DNA of 64,000 bases from Paraburkholderia azotifigens (GTDB lineage Bacteria > Pseudomonadota > Gammaproteobacteria > Burkholderiales > Burkholderiaceae), in contig NZ_VOQS01000005.1 of assembly GCF_007995085.1 (NCBI RefSeq), positions 248,001 through 312,000 of the forward strand, read 5' to 3'. Below the pieces are notes generated by a model. That model had not been told where the DNA came from and did no database searches. It saw only the letters and a program-made list of their open reading frames with translations. Below, piece after piece: positions 7,916 through 16,080 of this stretch. The position numbers and the translations under genes are program-made. Within the stretch, counting starts at the first letter, position 1; every line of letters starts with the position of its first letter.

Positions 7916-8617
7916 TCATGCCGCGCCCGCGATCAGATGCAGCGCGGGCAGCGACAGGTTGAGGCTTTCCTTCGATATGTGCGTGTGTTCCTTCATCAGC
8001 GCTTCGACGCGCGCGCCTTCGCCGTTGACGAGCGCGCCGACGATCGCATGATGCTGGCGGTGCGCGTACATGAGCATGGCGAATTGACGCTCGCGCGCGG
8101 ATTCGTCGAAGGCGATCGTCGACGGCGCGACGAACGGGATTTTGTCGTTGAGGCTCAAGGCGGCGTTGATCGCGGCGTTCTGTGCGGCGTCGACGATGAG
8201 CGCATGGAAGCGTCCGTTCATTTCCGCGTAACGCACGTCGTCGCCTTCCTTCAATGCGCCGGCGTTGAAAATGTCGTCGCCTTCATGCAGGCATGCGTTC
8301 AGCGAAGTAGCCAGCGCAGCCGATACGCCGCTTTCCGCGACCATGCGCGCCGCAAGACCTTCCAGCACGCCGCGTACGTCGATTGCATTCAATACGTCGC
8401 GCACGCTGAAACGTCGAACGACGTAGCCACGCGCGCCCGATCGCTCGAGCAGGGCTTCGCTTGCCAGCACGCTCAGTGCGTAGCGCAGCGGCGTGCGGGA
8501 TACGCCCAGCCACTGCGCGAGCTGCGCTTCGACGAGGCGCTGGCCGGGCGCCAGTTCGCCCGACAGAATCTTCTCGCGCAGCGTCTGCACAATTGCTTGC
8601 TGTGTTGTCTCGTTCAT
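7916..8617 (-). CDS. GntR-family regulator, FadR (FCD) subfamily
   Basis: The 233-residue protein has an N-terminal winged HTH (LREKILSGELAPGQRLVEAQLAQ, then GVSRTPLRYALSVLASEALLE) and a C-terminal all-helical FCD domain. The FCD metal/ligand site residues appear in NGRFHALI, HRQHHAIV and KEHTHISK. Such regulators usually repress catabolic operons and are released by a carboxylic acid effector. It is transcribed away from the AAHS transporter gene at 9165, with about 550 bp between them, so regulation of that gene is plausible but not shown. Confidence 0.93.
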   Translation of the reverse strand: MNETTQQAIVQTLREKILSGELAPGQRLVEAQLAQWLGVSRTPLRYALSVLASEALLERSGARGYVVRRFSVRDVLNAIDVRGVLEGLAARMVAESGVSAALATSLNACLHEGDDIFNAGALKEGDDVRYAEMNGRFHALIVDAAQNAAINAALSLNDKIPFVAPSTIAFDESARERQFAMLMYAHRQHHAIVGALVNGEGARVEALMKEHTHISKESLNLSLPALHLIAGAA

Positions 8618-9113
8618 ATGTTTCTACTCATTGGCTGGTCAGTATAGCGGCGCTCGCCTGCGCATCACAACGCTTCTAAAGCGGATTGCGACTTGCCTCG
8701 CTTGCCATCTGTTCTGTTTATCGGCACCTGTGTGCGCGCGATCAGCGACGGACGCTTCGAACCGTGCGCCGGGATACCAAAGTGCTTGATCTGTCTTGGA
8801 GTCAGCATGGGCAAGTCGCACCTGACCATCCCCTGGAACCCTGTCTTACCGAATTTTTCCGGGTTGGCATGTGGTTAACCCGCACTACCTGACAAGCACC
8901 TTGCGTCTATATCGTTGTATCCCAAGTTAGCCGCAAGTCCAAGGATCCTGAAGACGCGCGGCCGATCTGTTTGGCGCGCGAGCGCTGCGCATCGTGAAGT
9001 GACGGAAGACATCGAAATGTTCTTCAACGACCACGCAAATAGCTGCTTATTCGATTGCTGCGAGCGACGCCGCTGATCTTCTTTTAGTCGCTTTTCTCTT
9101 CGACACAACGAGA
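8618..9113. other. Intergenic region without a recognisable gene
   Basis: About 500 bp separate the divergent GntR-type regulator and the transporter. Open frames here are short and lack ribosome binding sites or recognisable motifs. The region presumably holds promoters for both genes. The only clear structure is the hairpin just downstream at 9114-9138. Confidence 0.5.
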
Positions 9114-9138
9114 CTCCGGGTTCGTCGGAAACCCGGAG
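9114..9138 (+). promoter_or_regulatory. Leader hairpin upstream of aromatic-acid transporter
   Basis: CTCCGGGTT and AACCCGGAG form a perfect 9 bp stem around a 7-base loop, ending 26 bases before the ATG at 9165. No U-tract follows, so it is not a simple terminator. It could be a leader-RNA structure or an operator. Confidence 0.45.
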
Positions 9139-9164
9139 CAGGGCACCTGTTTTCCGGAGACTTT

Positions 9165-10508
9165 ATGCAACCCGCAGAATCAGTCGACATCAAGGCGTTC
9201 ATCGACGCACGCAAGGTGTCGGCGTACCAGTGGCTCGTGCTTTTTTTGTGCTTCTGGATCGTCACGATGGACGGGCTCGACACGGCTGTGATGGGCTTCG
9301 TTGCGCCCGTCATCATGCACGACTGGAGCGTGAGCCGCGCCGCGTTCGGTCCCGTGATGAGCGCCGCGATGGTCGGCCTTGCGGTGGGCGCACTGGTCGC
9401 CGGCCCGATGGCGGACCGCGTCGGACGCAAGAAGGTGCTGATCGGCTCCGTATTCTGCTTTGGCTTCTTCAGCCTGCTGTGCGCATTTGCAGAGACGCCC
9501 ACGTCGCTTGTCATGCTGCGCTTTCTCACGGGCCTCGGTCTCGGCGCCGCGATGCCCAACTCGACGACGCTGCTGTCCGAGTACGTGCCCTCGCGCAGCC
9601 GTTCGCTGCTGCTGACGATCATGTTCACGGGCTTCAATTTCGGCTCGGGTGCGGGCGGCTTCGTCGCCGCGTGGCTGATTCCGAATCTGGGCTGGCGGTC
9701 CGTGTTCATGTTCGGCGGCATTCTGCCCATTCTCAGTGTGCCGCTGCTGGTCTGGTTGCTGCCCGAGTCCGCGCGTCTGATGCTGGTGCGCAAGGTGGTC
9801 GCGCAGCGCATTGCGCGCACGCTGGGACGCGTGTGCGGACACCGCTTCGGCGAAGACGTGCGCTTCACCGCGCCGGAGCCTGTCGTCGCTGCGAAAGCGC
9901 CTGTCCGCATGCTGTTCGCGGACGGTTACGCAATGAGCACGCTGATGCTGTGGGTCACTTATTTCATGGGCCTGCTGATCATCTATCTGTTGACGGGTTG
10001 GCTGCCGACGCTCATCAAGGACGCCGGCCTCCCCGTCGAACGCGCTGCCGCGATCACGGGCATGTTCCAGCTTGGCGGCACGATCGGCGCAGTGGCCGTC
10101 GGCTTCGCAATGGACCGCATGGACCGCAACGCGGTGATCGGCACAGCGTATCTGCTCGGCGGCGTCTTCATCTTCGCGCTCGGCATGGGCACGCTGAAGT
10201 CCGACATGCTGCCTGTGCTCGTCGCGTGCGCGGGCTTCTTCATGAGCGGCGCGCAGACGGGCCTCAATGCGCTTGCGCCGAGCTGTTACCCGACGCGTGC
10301 CCGTGCGACGGGCGTCAGCTGGATGCTGGGCTTTGGCCGGCTCGGCGGCATTCTCGGTTCGCTCGTGGGCGGTGCATTGCTCTCGCTGGGCTTCAGCTTT
10401 GCGGCCGTGTTTTCGGTGCTCGCCGTGCCCGCCGTGATCGCGGCCTTCGCGATCGTGATGAACCGTGTCGCGTTGCGCTTCATCACGAGCCCTGTCGCGG
10501 ATGCATGA
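9165..10508 (+). CDS. MFS transporter, aromatic acid:H+ symporter (AAHS) family
   Basis: This is a 447-residue, 12-helix permease. The N-terminus (VDIKAFIDARKVSAYQW, then TMDGLDTAVMGFVAP) is diagnostic of AAHS transporters such as those for 4-hydroxybenzoate, protocatechuate or benzoate. The loop 2-3 MFS signature is ADRVGRKKV, and TM4 carries the RFLTGLGLGAAMPN motif. It imports an aromatic or related carboxylate with protons across the inner membrane. A porin-type gene follows 109 bp downstream and may supply outer-membrane passage. No ring-cleavage genes are adjacent, so the substrate is open. Confidence 0.94.
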   Translation: MQPAESVDIKAFIDARKVSAYQWLVLFLCFWIVTMDGLDTAVMGFVAPVIMHDWSVSRAAFGPVMSAAMVGLAVGALVAGPMADRVGRKKVLIGSVFCFGFFSLLCAFAETPTSLVMLRFLTGLGLGAAMPNSTTLLSEYVPSRSRSLLLTIMFTGFNFGSGAGGFVAAWLIPNLGWRSVFMFGGILPILSVPLLVWLLPESARLMLVRKVVAQRIARTLGRVCGHRFGEDVRFTAPEPVVAAKAPVRMLFADGYAMSTLMLWVTYFMGLLIIYLLTGWLPTLIKDAGLPVERAAAITGMFQLGGTIGAVAVGFAMDRMDRNAVIGTAYLLGGVFIFALGMGTLKSDMLPVLVACAGFFMSGAQTGLNALAPSCYPTRARATGVSWMLGFGRLGGILGSLVGGALLSLGFSFAAVFSVLAVPAVIAAFAIVMNRVALRFITSPVADA

Positions 10509-10617
10509 AACGCGCGCCATTCATGCCGTGCCCGGCTCGAGCGACTGGAGAACATTGCGCCCGATCCACTAAAAGAATCCAAACAGCAGTAAAACCAGGA
10601 AGATGGAGGTCAGAAGA

Positions 10618-11837
10618 ATGAAGAGGAGTACCAGCAGCGCAAAGGCAGTCGTGATCGGGGCTGCCCTCGTCGGCAGCGTGCCGGCATTCGCGCAAAGCAG
10701 CGTGACGCTGTACGGCATCGTCGATAACGGGCTGGCCTATCAGAGCAGCTCGACCTCGCTCGGCTCGACGAGTGGCGGTCACTCTGTCGTCAAGATGACG
10801 CCGGGCGTGTGGGCGGGCAGCCGCTTCGGCCTGAAGGGGGAGAAGATCTCGGCGGCGGCACCAAGGCGATCTTCCAGCTCGAGTCGGGCTTGAACTCGGG
10901 GACGGGCGCGGCGCAGTACACCAACGCACTGTTCGGCCGCCTTGCGTATGTCGGTGTGACGAACGCCAGCTACGGTACGTTCACGGCGGGCCGTCAATAC
11001 GCTTCGTATTACCAGCTGCTGTCGCCGTATAGCCCGACTACGTGGATCACGGGCTTCTATGGCGCTCACCCTGGCGATATCGACGGACTCGACACGATCT
11101 ACCGCGCGAACAATACGCTCGAATACACGTCGCCGAAGCTGTACGGCTTGACGGTGAGCGGCTCATACTCGCTCGGCGGCGTGGCGGGCAGCGTGAATCA
11201 GGGTTCGACGTGGACGGGAGCGGTCCAGTATGCGATGGGTCCGATCGGCCTCGCAGTCGGTTTCTCGCGCATCAACAACTCGACGTCGGGCGGCGGCGCG
11301 TGGGGCTCGGATTCGACCACGACGAACGGCGGCTCGCAGGTCGGCGTGTCCGCGTTGACGAACGGCTATCAGACGGCCCGCGCGCAGCAGCGCTTTGCGG
11401 TGGGCGGCGGCTATACGTTCAACAGCGCGTGGGACGTCACGGCGACGTACTCGAACGTCCAGTACATCCCTGGCATCAACTCGAAGTTCACCGACACGGC
11501 GATCTTCAATACGGGCGGTGTCGTACTGCACTGGAAGCCGGCTGTGGTGTGGGACTTCGCGGCAGGCTACAGCTATACGCGTGCTACGCGCGCGAACGGC
11601 ATTACGGATAGCGCGTCGTATCAGCAGTTCAACCTCTCGCAGTACTACTCGCTGTCGAAGCGGACCGGCCTCTATGCGCTCGAAGCGTATCAGCGCGCGA
11701 ACGGCAAGACGCTCGGCACGAACGGCGCGGGTCAGATCATCGACGCGACTGCGAGCATCGGCGACGGCTTCAATTCGACGCCGGCATCGTCGGCGAGTCA
11801 GTTCGCGTTTGGTCTGGGCATCATCCACCGCTTCTGA
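10618..11837 (+). pseudogene. Gram-negative porin, single-base frameshift
   Basis: The start at 10618 follows GGAGG and encodes a signal peptide ending VPAFAQ, then SSVTLYGIVDNGLAYQSSS, the standard opening of Burkholderia porins. The first frame fails after GSRFGLKG near 10840. The second frame resumes at EDLGGGTKAIFQLESGL and runs to the terminal Phe of IIHRF at 11837. One extra G in the five-G run 10836-10840 would restore a continuous porin of about 406 residues reading LKGGEDLGGG. It is closely similar along its length to the intact porin at 16081-17310. Either the gene is inactivated or the base is a sequencing error. Confidence 0.9.
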
Positions 11838-11962
11838 CGCAACCTGCAGCGCCCGTTGATTTCGGTTCGGTCGACGACGGGTGCTTGCCTGCCCGTATGG
11901 ACAAGCGAAAACGTCGCTGTGTGGTAGCGTAGCGGATCCGTCCGCTACGCTTATCGCACATC

Positions 11963-12748
11963 ATGTCCGCATCCCCTCGCAAAGTCCCGCGCGTTCTGCT
12001 GACCAACGACGACGGTATCGACGCACCCGGCCTCGCCGTACTCGAAGCCGTGGCCGCCGAACTCGCCGAAGAAGTGTGGGTCGTCGCGCCCGAGCACGAT
12101 CAGAGCGGCACTTCACATTCGATCAGCCTGCATTCGCCGCTGCGCGTGAGCCGCCAGGGCGAGCGCCGTTTCGGCGTAGTCGGTACGCCGGGCGATTGCG
12201 TCGTGATGGCCGTGCGCCATCTGATGCGCGATATGCCGCCGACGCTCGTGCTGTCCGGCATCAATCGCGGCGGCAACCTCGGTGTCGAGACGATGTTCTC
12301 CGGCACGGTCGGCGCGGCCATGACGGGGCTGCTGCTCGGCTTGCCGTCGATCGCGCTCAGCCAGACATTCCGCGACCGCGAGAACGTGCGCTGGGACACG
12401 GCGCGCGCGCTCGCACCCGGCGTGATTCGCGAGCTGTTCGCCATCGAGCACGAAGCGCCCGTTTGCCTCAACGTGAATTTCCCCGATATCGATGCATCGG
12501 CGGCGGGGCCGTTGACGCCGACGAAGCAGGGCGTGGGTCTCGTCGAGGGCATCGACGTGTTGCCGCATGTCGATCCGCGCGGGCTCGAATATCACTGGCT
12601 GCGGTTCCAGCGCGGCCCGCGCGAGAATGCGCCCGACAGCGAAACGGCAGTGGTGGCGTCGGGACGTGTGTCGGTGACGCCGCTTTACTTCGATCGTACG
12701 GACGAGGCTACGTTTGCGAAGCTCGCGGCGTCGTTGGGCGGGGCGTAA
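11963..12748 (+). CDS. surE: 5'/3'-nucleotidase SurE
   Basis: This 261-residue protein has the SurE N-terminus VLLTNDDGIDAPGL with the paired metal-binding Asp residues, the SGTSHSIS phosphate-site segment and NRGGNLG. SurE is a divalent-metal-dependent phosphatase that hydrolyses nucleoside monophosphates in stationary phase. In most beta-proteobacteria surE sits with pcm, nlpD and rpoS. None of these is present here, so this is probably an accessory copy. It lies between a porin gene and the convergent gluconate repressor gene and seems to be transcribed alone. Confidence 0.93.
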   Translation: MSASPRKVPRVLLTNDDGIDAPGLAVLEAVAAELAEEVWVVAPEHDQSGTSHSISLHSPLRVSRQGERRFGVVGTPGDCVVMAVRHLMRDMPPTLVLSGINRGGNLGVETMFSGTVGAAMTGLLLGLPSIALSQTFRDRENVRWDTARALAPGVIRELFAIEHEAPVCLNVNFPDIDASAAGPLTPTKQGVGLVEGIDVLPHVDPRGLEYHWLRFQRGPRENAPDSETAVVASGRVSVTPLYFDRTDEATFAKLAASLGGA

Positions 12749-12798
12749 AGCGCTGAAAACCCCTTGCGCCGCGCATCAAACACGCAGCGCAACGCACC

Positions 12799-12840
12799 AC
12801 GCTCAACGCTGGCGTCAAAAAGTACGTAGTCGTTGAGCGT
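12799..12840. terminator. Inverted repeat between convergent surE and gluconate repressor
   Basis: ACGCTCAACG and CGTTGAGCGT form a perfect 10 bp stem with a 22-base loop, and the right arm reaches the stop codon of the minus-strand repressor gene. Position between two convergent genes suits a bidirectional terminator. The lack of a U-tract and the long loop make this only moderate. Confidence 0.45.
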
Positions 12841-13868
12841 CAGGCACTCTCCCGCACGACCAGCTCGTAGCCGAGATCGACGACGGGTGATGGGACGGGC
12901 TTATTGTCGATCATCGACAGCAGCAGGTTAGACGCCACCCGGCCGACCTCCGCTCGCGGCGTGCGAACCGTCGTGAGTCTCGGCACGCAATCCGCGGCCC
13001 CTGCCAGATCGTTGAAGCCGACTATCGCAACCTGGTCTGGAACCTGGATGCCTTGACGGCGCGCCTCGAATAGCGCGCCTTGGGCGAGATCGTCGTTGCC
13101 GAAAAAGATGCCGTCGACATCCGGCCGTCGCTGTAGCAACTGGCGAAACAGATCACATCCAAGCCCGATGGACGACGGCGCGGGCGTAAGTATCTCGAGG
13201 TCGGCGTCGTACAGTCCTTTGCGCCGCAGTGCCTCACGAAAGCCTTCCCCGCGCTGCATCATCCGTGAATCGAGCTGTGCCGCGACAAATGCATTGTGCC
13301 GGCATCCTCGCGCTACCAGATGATCGGCAACTGCTTCACCAGCCCGTGCCTGCGAGAAGCCGACGCAGTGCACGCCTTCGGCTTTTTCGAGTTCCATGAT
13401 GTGCACGCAGGGCACGCCGCTCGCCTCGATCAGGCGACGCGCGCTTTCCGTCCGGTCGAAGCCGGTTACGATGAGCCCGCTCGGCGGAGCGGCAAGGTAG
13501 TGGCGGATCAGGTCTTCTTCCGCATTGCGCGAATAATGCGAATTTCCGATCAGGATTTCGTAACCGCGTGGACGCAGCACGCTATGAATCGATTCGAGCA
13601 CGTCGACGAACACCGAATTCGACAGAGAGGGAATCACGACAGCCACCGTGCCGCTGCGCGACGACGCGAGTGCGCGTGCCGCGGGGTTCGCGACGTAGTT
13701 CAGTTCTGCCGCCGCGGCCTTTACCCGTCGCACGTATTCCGGTCCGACGGAATCTACGCCGCGCAGGACGCGCGACGCCGTAATCGAGCTTACGCCGGCC
13801 AGTTCGGCGACGGCGTCGAGCGTCGGCCGGCCGGTGCTTCGGGTTTTCCTGAGTGTTGGAGCTGTCAT
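12840..13868 (-). CDS. gntR: LacI-family gluconate-type repressor
   Basis: The 342-residue protein has an N-terminal LacI HTH (RPTLDAVAELAGVSSITASR) with the hinge-helix region NPAARALASSRSGTVAVVIP, then a periplasmic-binding-like effector domain. It resembles GntR-type LacI regulators, which are released from DNA by gluconate or its 6-phosphate. It is divergent from a gluconokinase gene. Three copies of one palindrome lie in the locus, one just before its own start, one before gntK and one before the transporter gene, so it is likely autoregulated. The symbol is by analogy. IdnR-like function is the alternative. Confidence 0.9.
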   Translation of the reverse strand: MTAPTLRKTRSTGRPTLDAVAELAGVSSITASRVLRGVDSVGPEYVRRVKAAAAELNYVANPAARALASSRSGTVAVVIPSLSNSVFVDVLESIHSVLRPRGYEILIGNSHYSRNAEEDLIRHYLAAPPSGLIVTGFDRTESARRLIEASGVPCVHIMELEKAEGVHCVGFSQARAGEAVADHLVARGCRHNAFVAAQLDSRMMQRGEGFREALRRKGLYDADLEILTPAPSSIGLGCDLFRQLLQRRPDVDGIFFGNDDLAQGALFEARRQGIQVPDQVAIVGFNDLAGAADCVPRLTTVRTPRAEVGRVASNLLLSMIDNKPVPSPVVDLGYELVVRESA

Positions 13869-13877
13869 GATCGTTTT

Positions 13878-13893
13878 AGGATAGCGCTGTCTT
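13878..13893. promoter_or_regulatory. Putative repressor operator (autoregulatory, imperfect)
   Basis: AGGATAGCGCTGTCTT is an imperfect copy of the palindrome found at 13982-13999 and 14555-14572, keeping the AGCGCT core and the right half GTCT. It lies 10 bases upstream of the repressor start codon on the minus strand, suitable for negative autoregulation. Confidence 0.65.
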
Positions 13894-13981
13894 GAGGGCT
13901 GCGCAACAGGGCTCGATCATCGGTATCCGGAACCGGGTATCGATTGACCGCCAGATTCGCGTCCCTTATTTTTTGCGTTTT

Positions 13982-13999
13982 TGAGACAGCGCTGTCTCA
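13982..13999. promoter_or_regulatory. Putative repressor operator before gluconokinase gene
   Basis: TGAGACAGCGCTGTCTCA is a perfect 18 bp palindrome centred on AGCGCT, a typical LacI-family operator with a central CG. It ends 15 bases before the gntK ATG, where a bound repressor would block transcription. Confidence 0.8.
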
Positions 14000-14014
14000 C
14001 ACGAGGAGGTGCAT

Positions 14015-14557
14015 ATGATCGAGCACATTTCATCGCTGGTCGTCATGGGTGTCGCGGGTTGCGGCAAAAGCAGTGTCGCTCAGGCGCTGGCCGCGAGGCT
14101 CGGCGGTGTGCTGATCGAAGGCGACGCCTTTCATCCGGCAGCGAATGTCGACAAGATGCAGCGCGGCATCCCGCTGACCGACGAGGATCGGGCGGGCTGG
14201 CTCGACCGGTTGTCGGAGGAAATCGAACGGGTGGCCAGTCGCGGGGAGCGCGCGGTGCTCGCCTGTTCGGCTCTCAGACAGCGCTATCGCAACCGTCTGC
14301 GCGCCGCGACGTCGTCACTGGGATTCGTGTTTCTCGATCTGCCGCAACCGGAAGCGCTGCGTCGCGTGGCGCAGCGCGAGAGCCATTTCATGCCGGCGTC
14401 GCTCGTCGAAAGCCAGTTCGCCACGCTGGAGCGGCCCGTTTTCGAGCCGTTGACGCTGACCGTCGACGGCACACGTCCGCTTGCCAGCATCGTCGGGGAG
14501 GCGGCAGCGTGGTGCGGGAGCACGTGCATTCCGTCTGAATTTTTGCAGCCTGCATGA
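14015..14557 (+). CDS. gntK: Gluconokinase
   Basis: The 180-residue kinase starts at the ATG at 14015 because GAGGAGG lies five bases upstream; a GTG at 14009 overlaps that site. It has the Walker A motif GVAGCGKSS, then LIEGDAFHPAANVDKM, which matches the substrate-binding GDxLHP segment of GntK, and LACSALRQRYR. It phosphorylates D-gluconate to 6-phosphogluconate in the cytoplasm, feeding the pentose phosphate and Entner-Doudoroff routes. An operator precedes it and a transporter gene follows. The stop codon overlaps the next operator copy. Confidence 0.94.
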   Translation: MIEHISSLVVMGVAGCGKSSVAQALAARLGGVLIEGDAFHPAANVDKMQRGIPLTDEDRAGWLDRLSEEIERVASRGERAVLACSALRQRYRNRLRAATSSLGFVFLDLPQPEALRRVAQRESHFMPASLVESQFATLERPVFEPLTLTVDGTRPLASIVGEAAAWCGSTCIPSEFLQPA

Positions 14558-14572
14558 GACAGCGCTGTCTCG
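14555..14572. promoter_or_regulatory. Putative repressor operator before transporter gene
   Basis: TGAGACAGCGCTGTCTCG differs from the upstream operator only at the last base and contains a perfect 16 bp palindrome. It overlaps the gntK stop codon and lies 55 bases before the transporter start. The transporter may therefore have its own repressible promoter or benefit from repressor looping between sites. Confidence 0.78.
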
Positions 14573-14627
14573 ACAAATTGAGTCAGCCGGACGGCTGGCT
14601 ACAGGGATATTTCTAAAGGAGACCAAG

Positions 14628-15977
14628 TTGGCAAACACATCGGAAACTTCGGGGCAACGCGTCCCCAACAGGCGTTGGGCGATCGGCCTGCTGTTGGGCA
14701 TTGGCGTGCTCATCAACTATTTCGACCGGATCAACCTGTCGGTGGCGGCGCCCCAGTTGAAGGAGGCGTTCAACCTGTCGCCCGCCGATATGGGCCTGCT
14801 GTTCAGCGCATTTTTCTGGCCCTACGCGTTGCTGCAGGTGCCGGCGGGTCTCTTCCTCGACCGTTTCGGCGTGACGCGCGTCGGCCGGTGGGGCGCATTC
14901 CTGTGGGGCCTGGCGTCCGCCATCACGGTGTTCGCCAGCGGCTTCGGCGGCGTGTTCGCGGCGCGCGCGGTGCTCGGCATCGCGGAAGCGCCCGGCTTTC
15001 CCGTCAGCTCGAAAGCGACGGGCTACTGGTTCCCGCGCAAGGAGCGCGCGCTGGCGACGGCCATCTTCGATGCCGCGGCCAAGTTCTCCAATGTGATCGG
15101 CGTACCGCTGGTTGCGGTCGTCGTGGTGAACGCCGGCTGGCGCTGGGGATTCGGCGTGACCGCGCTGCTGAGCTTTGCGTACTTCGTCGCGTTTCTGCTC
15201 ATCTATCGCGATCCGAGCAAGGACAACAAGCTCTCGTCCGCTGAACTCGACTACATCCAGAAGGGCGGTGCGACGCCTGAAGGCACGTCGAGCGCGAGCG
15301 TGTTCGGCATGCTCGGTTATCTGCTGACCAAGACCAAGGTCTGGGGTTTGACGATCGGCTTTGCCGCATACGGCTACTCCTTCTATCTGTTCCTGACCTG
15401 GCTGCCGGGCTATCTGGTGCAGACGATGCACATGAGCATCCTGAAGTCAGCAGGGTTTGCCGCGATTCCGTGGGCCGTGGCCACGGTGACCGATCTCGTC
15501 GTCGGCGGCTGGCTGATCGATCACCTGATTGCGCGCGGCAAGGACGAGACGCGCGTGCGCAAAGCCGTGCTCGTGACGGGGATGCTGTTCGGTCTCGCGG
15601 TATTCGGCGCGACGCAGACGGTCAATCCCGGCTGGGCGATCTTCTGGATCTCGATTGCGCTTGGCGGTCTCGCGGCCGCGGCGCCTGTGGGCTGGTCGTT
15701 GCCGTCGCTGATTGCCCCGAAGGGCGGCGTGGGCACCGTCGGCGGCATCATGAACTTCGCCAACAACCTGATGGGTGTGGCCGCACCCATCGTGACGGGC
15801 TTCATCGTCGGCGCGACGAATTCGTTCGCCAACGCGTTCCTGGTTGCAGGCGTCATCCTCGCCGTCGGCATCGTGTCGTTCGTGTTCGTGATGGGGCGCA
15901 TCGAGGCGATTCCCGAGCCGACCGGCCACGACGCCGATGCTCGCGCCGCGTCGAAAACGTCGACGCCGGCGGGCTGA
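14628..15977 (+). CDS. MFS transporter, ACS family (gluconate/sugar-acid type)
   Basis: The protein is 449 residues from the TTG at 14628, which has AAAGGAGA six bases upstream. Earlier codons in the open frame lie inside gntK and are rejected. The N-terminal helix carries IGVLINYFDRINLSVAAP, the signature of the anion:cation symporter family that includes galactonate, glucarate and 2-ketogluconate permeases. About 12 membrane helices are visible, with the loop motif FLDRFGVTRVGRWG and an RAVLGIAEAPGFP segment. Context with gntK and the repressor points to gluconate or a related aldonate as substrate. It is a proton-coupled inner-membrane importer. Confidence 0.92.
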   Translation: MANTSETSGQRVPNRRWAIGLLLGIGVLINYFDRINLSVAAPQLKEAFNLSPADMGLLFSAFFWPYALLQVPAGLFLDRFGVTRVGRWGAFLWGLASAITVFASGFGGVFAARAVLGIAEAPGFPVSSKATGYWFPRKERALATAIFDAAAKFSNVIGVPLVAVVVVNAGWRWGFGVTALLSFAYFVAFLLIYRDPSKDNKLSSAELDYIQKGGATPEGTSSASVFGMLGYLLTKTKVWGLTIGFAAYGYSFYLFLTWLPGYLVQTMHMSILKSAGFAAIPWAVATVTDLVVGGWLIDHLIARGKDETRVRKAVLVTGMLFGLAVFGATQTVNPGWAIFWISIALGGLAAAAPVGWSLPSLIAPKGGVGTVGGIMNFANNLMGVAAPIVTGFIVGATNSFANAFLVAGVILAVGIVSFVFVMGRIEAIPEPTGHDADARAASKTSTPAG

Positions 15978-16080
15978 TTGGCGCCAGGCAGGTGCGAGGC
16001 GAGCGTCTCGCACCGCTGCAAAGCAAAATCAGAATAACGAATCAATAACAGCCTCAAAGAGGCATCTGGAGAACATCACA

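Noticed and set aside
9180..10520. Long antisense frame of 446 codons opposite the AAHS transporter
   Set aside because: High-GC shadow frame rich in Arg, His and Glu. The plus-strand transporter explains the region fully.
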